From a candidate division WWE3 bacterium RIFCSPHIGHO2_01_FULL_42_13 (lineage in GTDB: Bacteria > Patescibacteriota > WWE3 > UBA101185 > UBA10185), in the NCBI GenBank assembly GCA_001772625.1, contig MEVA01000006.1, forward strand, positions 130,144 to 163,725: a DNA stretch of 33,582 nucleotides, given 5' to 3'. The notes beneath the pieces are model-generated. The model saw only the letters and a list, made by a program, of their open reading frames with translations. It had not been told where the DNA came from and ran no database searches. Made by a program: the position numbers and the translations under genes. Shown here one piece after another: positions 32,365 through 33,582 of this stretch (position 1 is the stretch's first letter; each line of letters starts with the position of its first letter).

Positions 32365-33582
32365 AATAAATTGAAAGCTCGTCCATCGCTCTTGTTACTG
32401 CAACAAATGCTTTTTTAGCTTCCGTAAAGTTTTTAGCCTTACTTGGATTTAAGCCCAATATATACACTCTACCAAATTCCAATCCTTTGCAGTTTTCAAA
32501 CTCTGTTAAGTAAACCGCACGTGGGAGGTAATGAACGCGCTCAGATTCCCGCAGCTTTATAAATTTTTCTTTAGGTAGTTTAAACTTAGCTAAAACCCGT
32601 TCGGCCTGTTCATAATAGTCTTTACCAAAACAAATAATTCCAATGCTTTTATCAAGCGTGATAATGTCATTTTTAACATCTTCAGAAAACGCATCCATAA
32701 CGTCGTTATTTGCTACAAATTGCTTTATAACCGGCTTAGGCCCCATTCTTTGAATTGGCTTTGGCAGGTACTTCTTAGTGTATCTGGCAAGTAAAGTCTT
32801 CGCATACTCAATTATGGGTTTTGTGCTTCTGTAATTTGTGTCCAGGATAAACATATTCGCCTTTTTTGCCCCCTCTACAAGCTCAAAAATGTCTTTCCAG
32901 TCTTTTAGGCCCTCTTTGCCATAAGACTGATTCAAATCGCCCAAAATGCAAAATCTGCCTCCCTGAACCAGCTTTTTAAGCACAAAATACTCCAAAACAC
33001 CAAAATCCTGCCCCTCATCCACCACGCAGTACTCAAATTGCCTAAATTTCTTAAATCCTATCAATTCTACGTAAATGGCAAGGTATAAAAGGGCTTCCAG
33101 GTACCCAAACTCCTCCCCAGCCTTAATCTTGTACTCTTTAGACAAAGCATTTAGCGCCTCTGTTCTTATTGAACTTCTAATACCAGATAACCGCTTAATT
33201 ATCCTATTCATGGTCTTCACATTTTCAATAAACAGTTTGCTTCGTGGGTGGTTTGGATTTTCTTTAATATATTCTTGCTGAAATCTTTTTTCCTCTTCCA
33301 GGTCCTGAATTGCTTCGGTGTAATTTCTTCTAACCGGTTGGTAAGGATCGTATACAAATCCTCCAAAACTTTCGTACTCTGGTTTGGCAAATAAATCCTC
33401 TAATAGTTTTTGGTATCGTTTATGAGTTTGTTCAAGCCGCCTTCTTAATTTTAGTAGATCTTTGAGTTCGAAAGATGACACATCGGAATTTTTATCTAGA
33501 TTAAATTTTGTGGAAATTTGCTCGAAAAAAAGAATTCTATATAAAACATCACGAATTGTTCCGTAATTAATATTAAAAATTC
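32351..33582 (-). CDS. UvrD/HelD-like superfamily 1 helicase, C-terminal portion (runs off window)
   Basis: VVDEGQDFG, LGDLNQSY, NYRSTKPI, ENCKGLEFGRVYILG, VAVTRAMDELSIYY; frame stays open past 33481 to the window edge (NINYGTIRDVLYRILFFEQISTKF...). Confidence 0.88.
   Translation of the reverse strand, partial: IFNINYGTIRDVLYRILFFEQISTKFNLDKNSDVSSFELKDLLKLRRRLEQTHKRYQKLLEDLFAKPEYESFGGFVYDPYQPVRRNYTEAIQDLEEEKRFQQEYIKENPNHPRSKLFIENVKTMNRIIKRLSGIRSSIRTEALNALSKEYKIKAGEEFGYLEALLYLAIYVELIGFKKFRQFEYCVVDEGQDFGVLEYFVLKKLVQGGRFCILGDLNQSYGKEGLKDWKDIFELVEGAKKANMFILDTNYRSTKPIIEYAKTLLARYTKKYLPKPIQRMGPKPVIKQFVANNDVMDAFSEDVKNDIITLDKSIGIICFGKDYYEQAERVLAKFKLPKEKFIKLRESERVHYLPRAVYLTEFENCKGLEFGRVYILGLNPSKAKNFTEAKKAFVAVTRAMDELSIYYAKN

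Overview
The window looks like chromosomal DNA from a small-genome bacterium. Short intergenic gaps, many small proteins, scattered single tRNAs and leaderless-looking starts suggest Patescibacteria/CPR (inference, not proven). It holds about 36 credible protein genes and 9 tRNA genes, all tRNAs on the minus strand: Trp-CCA, Gln-UUG, Val-UAC, Phe-GAA, Gly-GCC, Leu-GAG, Leu-CAG, Lys-CUU, Arg-UCG. Recognisable genes include a DEAD-box helicase with a Gly/Arg-rich N-terminus, dus, pyrH, typA/bipA, trpS, two TrpD-family proteins, a BtpA-family protein, two DMT/EamA transporters, a DUF2207 protein, a DUF3800 protein, a family-39-like glycosyltransferase and a truncated UvrD/HelD-like helicase. Observations most worth follow-up: (1) a complete transcription-attenuating T-box leader (about 8250-8504) upstream of a divergent TrpD-family gene, near trpS and a CCA-less tRNA-Trp; (2) a five-copy intergenic element, each copy just 3' of a minus-strand small gene (14957-18270), resembling a cassette array; (3) two gene-expression grammars side by side, leaderless -10-to-ATG genes versus Shine-Dalgarno genes with strong intrinsic terminators; (4) a second TrpD paralog with a rewritten KHGN loop; (5) several tRNA oddities and a hidden 47-aa SD-led ORF. 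No CRISPR array, rRNA or transposase was seen.
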